NCBI GenBank assembly: GCA_040509055.1
Contig: JBEVLT010000449.1
Span: forward strand, 1 to 7,069
Reading direction: 5' to 3'
Source: JAJKIP01 sp040509055
Lineage (GTDB): Bacteria > Bacteroidota > Bacteroidia > Chitinophagales > Chitinophagaceae
DNA length: 7,069 nucleotides
The notes beneath the pieces are model-generated. The model had not been told where the DNA came from. It searched no databases and worked only from the letters and a program-made list of their open reading frames with translations. Within the stretch, counting starts at the first letter, position 1; each line of letters starts with the position of its first letter. Below are positions 4,999 through 7,069 of the stretch, piece by piece. A program made the translations under genes and the position numbers.

Positions 4999-7069
4999 TT
5001 ATGGTAACGATCGGTTGGTCACATCGCTGTCATACGGCGGCACGCCTGCTGAAATCTCACCACTATCGGACACTACAGGTTCTTCGGTCAGCGGCTTTTT
5101 CTCTTCGAACGGGCGCTTGCCGATCAGGATCTCCACATCGCTCTGGAAGAGCACTTCTTTTTCCAGCAGAGCCTCGGCCAGCTTGGCTACCTGCTCCTTT
5201 TTTTCCGACAGCAGGGCTTTTGTGCGTCCATATGCATCGTCGATCAGCTTTCGCACCTCTTCGTCGATCAGTTTCGACGTTTCTTCCGAATAAGGCTTGG
5301 TAAAGGTATTTTCCTGCTGCGGGTCGTAGAAGCTGATATTGCCTATCTTATCGTTCATGCCATACACGGTCACCATGGCATACGCGATACGGGTGATCTG
5401 CTGCAGGTCATTCTGCGCACCGGTGGATATTTTGCCAAAAAAGATGTCTTCGCTGGCCCTGCCCCCGAGCGTCATGCAAATCTGGTCGCCCAGCTGATCG
5501 GTGTTGTACAGGTATTGCTCTTTGGGTGTGTACTGTGCATAACCAAGCGCTGCGGTACCCCTCGGTACGATCGTCACCTTCAGCAGCGGGTAGGCATGCT
5601 CCAGGAACCAGCCGCAAACGGCATGGCCGGCCTCGTGGTAAGCGATCACTTTTTTCTCTTCCGGGGAAATGATCTTGTTTTTCTTTTCCAGGCCGCCGAT
5701 CACGCGGTCTACAGCATCCTGGAAGTCGCTCATGTCCACCGCTTCCTTTCCTTTTCTCGCAGCGATCAGGGCTGCTTCGTTGCAGACATTGGCGATATCG
5801 GCGCCGGCAAAACCAGGTGTTTGCTCGGCCAGTTTATGAATATCGAGTGTTTGCGAAACCTTGATCGGCTTCAGGTGCACTTTGAAGATCGCTTCACGGC
5901 CTTTCAGGTCAGGCTTGTCGATCGTGATCTGCCTGTCGAACCGTCCGGGGCGCAGCAGAGCGGTGTCCAGCACATCCGGGCGGTTGGTAGCAGCCAGTAC
6001 GATGATGCCGGTATCGGTACCAAAACCATCCATCTCTACCAGCAGCTGGTTCAGCGTACTTTCGCGCTCATCGTTGCTCATCATCACGTTCTTGCCCCTG
6101 GCGCGGCCGATGGCATCGATCTCGTCGATGAAGATGATACAGGGCGCCTTTTCCCGCGCCTGCTTGAAGAGGTCGCGTACACGGCTGGCGCCCACGCCCA
6201 CGAACATTTCCACAAAGTCAGAACCGCTGAGGCTGAAGAAAGGCACCTGCGCCTCACCGGCCATGGCTTTGGCCAACAGGGTCTTACCTGTGCCGGGAGG
6301 GCCTACCAGCAGGGCGCCCTTGGGTATTTTGCCACCGAGGGCCGTATATTTTTTAGGGCTTTTCAGGAAGTCCACGATCTCCATTACTTCTACCTTGGCC
6401 TCATCCAGCCCTGCCACGTCGGCAAACGTGATGTTGACACGGGTGCCTTTGTCAAACAGGGTGGCCTTCGACTTGCCGATATTGAAGATGCCGCCGGGAC
6501 CGCCGCCGCCAGTGGCGCCACCGCCCATTTTGCGCATCAACAGTATCCACAGCCCCACAAAAAGCAGGATGGGCAGCAGGAAGGAAAGGGATTTACTGAA
6601 CCAGTCGCTCTCCTGTTCCACCTTTTCCACGTTCTTCACCGTAGGGTTGTCGGCGTAGAATTTCCGTATATCATCCTTGAAGGAGTCGCCGGATACGATG
6701 ATAAAATACATGTGGGGACCCTTCTTGTCCACCTTGCCGTTCAGGCCGGGCTTCAGTTCCCTGGAGCGGGCGGCAAGGCCGGCTTCGTTCAGGGTCACTT
6801 TCACCTTATCACGGTTGCTGACCACGGTGTAATCAGTTACCTGGCCGCTTCTCAGCATTTCCAGAAATATATTCTGGTCGATCTTTTTCATACCGGGAGA
6901 AAAGGAGCCGAAAACCTGGAAACCGATCAGCACGGCAAAAATGATGGCATAGACCCAGTAGATGCTGAACCGGGGCGATTTGCGCGGTGAAGAGGCGGGA
7001 TCGTCTCCGCCGGGGCGGTTACCGAAACGCGGAGGCAGGTTTTTCTCGTTTTTATTGGAAGAGGGTTCT
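4999..7069 (-). CDS. ftsH: ATP-dependent zinc metalloprotease FtsH (5' partial)
   Basis: The frame is open to the window edge, with 689 residues visible. A GTG at 6933 is not the start: it falls inside the first membrane helix, and the 45 codons before it encode the family's basic, Pro/Asn-rich N-terminus. In visible numbering, TM1 is about 34-52, a periplasmic domain follows to ~160, and TM2 is about 162-179 with a Gly-rich linker (GGGATGGGGPGG). The AAA+ domain carries Walker A GPPGTGKT (256-263), pore motif FVGVG (289-293), Walker B IIFIDEID (311-318) and the second region of homology, TNRPD to RPGRFDRQ (361-380). The protease domain has HEAGH (478-482), with Asp554 in STGAQND as probable third zinc ligand. 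The C-terminal tail is acidic. FtsH forms a membrane-anchored hexamer that degrades misassembled membrane proteins and selected soluble regulators. All key residues are intact. It is the most upstream visible gene of the - strand series; its promoter lies outside the window. Confidence 0.98.
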   Translation of the reverse strand, partial: EPSSNKNEKNLPPRFGNRPGGDDPASSPRKSPRFSIYWVYAIIFAVLIGFQVFGSFSPGMKKIDQNIFLEMLRSGQVTDYTVVSNRDKVKVTLNEAGLAARSRELKPGLNGKVDKKGPHMYFIIVSGDSFKDDIRKFYADNPTVKNVEKVEQESDWFSKSLSFLLPILLFVGLWILLMRKMGGGATGGGGPGGIFNIGKSKATLFDKGTRVNITFADVAGLDEAKVEVMEIVDFLKSPKKYTALGGKIPKGALLVGPPGTGKTLLAKAMAGEAQVPFFSLSGSDFVEMFVGVGASRVRDLFKQAREKAPCIIFIDEIDAIGRARGKNVMMSNDERESTLNQLLVEMDGFGTDTGIIVLAATNRPDVLDTALLRPGRFDRQITIDKPDLKGREAIFKVHLKPIKVSQTLDIHKLAEQTPGFAGADIANVCNEAALIAARKGKEAVDMSDFQDAVDRVIGGLEKKNKIISPEEKKVIAYHEAGHAVCGWFLEHAYPLLKVTIVPRGTAALGYAQYTPKEQYLYNTDQLGDQICMTLGGRASEDIFFGKISTGAQNDLQQITRIAYAMVTVYGMNDKIGNISFYDPQQENTFTKPYSEETSKLIDEEVRKLIDDAYGRTKALLSEKKEQVAKLAEALLEKEVLFQSDVEILIGKRPFEEKKPLTEEPVVSDSGEISAGVPPYDSDVTNRSLP

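Noticed and set aside
6493..6529. GC-rich repeat-like stretch in ftsH
   Set aside because: It encodes the Gly-rich linker after the second membrane helix, a normal feature of Bacteroidota FtsH, and is not an independent repeat.
6931..6933. GTG as the start of ftsH
   Set aside because: It lies within the first membrane helix, and the upstream in-frame codons encode a typical FtsH N-terminus to the window edge.
5515..6990. 491-codon open frame on the + strand opposite ftsH
   Set aside because: It is in exact codon register with ftsH, so stops arise only where ftsH uses TTA, CTA or TCA codons, which are rare here. The translation has no recognisable domain, while the ftsH frame has all AAA+ and zinc protease motifs.

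Overview
The window looks like a chromosomal segment from a Bacteroidota bacterium, most likely Chitinophagaceae (Chitinophaga-like). The reasons are the moderately GC-rich sequence, the family-typical sequence of the MerR-like regulator and of FtsH (basic, Asn/Pro-rich N-terminus and Gly-rich linker after the second membrane helix), weak or absent Shine-Dalgarno sequences, and a secreted propeller-like protein next to lpxH. This placement comes from recognising protein sequences, not from a database search. Nothing points to a mobile element, prophage, CRISPR array, tRNA or rRNA.

Left part (1-1029, + strand): the 3' part of a MerR-type regulator whose frame is open to the window edge, then a 77-bp spacer with a hairpin and a possible -7 box, then a secreted thioredoxin-fold protein with a CXXS (WCEDS) active site.

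Right part (1022-7069, - strand): six co-directional genes. In transcription order they are ftsH (5' end off the window), a LUD-domain (LutC/YkgG-like) protein, a gamma-glutamylcyclotransferase-like protein, lpxH, a secreted beta-propeller-like protein of unknown function, and an MscS-family channel. Spacing is tight from the LUD gene to the propeller gene (35 bp, 20 bp, then a TGATG stop/start overlap), 52 bp before mscS, and 118 bp between ftsH and the LUD gene. The last gene converges on the thioredoxin-like gene, and their 3' ends overlap by 8 bp. There is no stretch over 300 bp without a gene.

Together the - strand genes suggest an envelope and protein-quality cluster: a membrane protease, a lipid A enzyme, a mechanosensitive channel and an exported protein, with two small metabolic proteins between them. 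These are mostly ordinary core genes and I do not see a new multi-gene system. The non-coding signals around the start of the LUD gene are the least explained part. One is a 16-bp interrupted inverted repeat that spans most of the ftsH-LUD spacer and ends five bases before the start codon. The other is a perfect 9-bp stem-loop next to an A8/T8 tract inside the first 23 codons.
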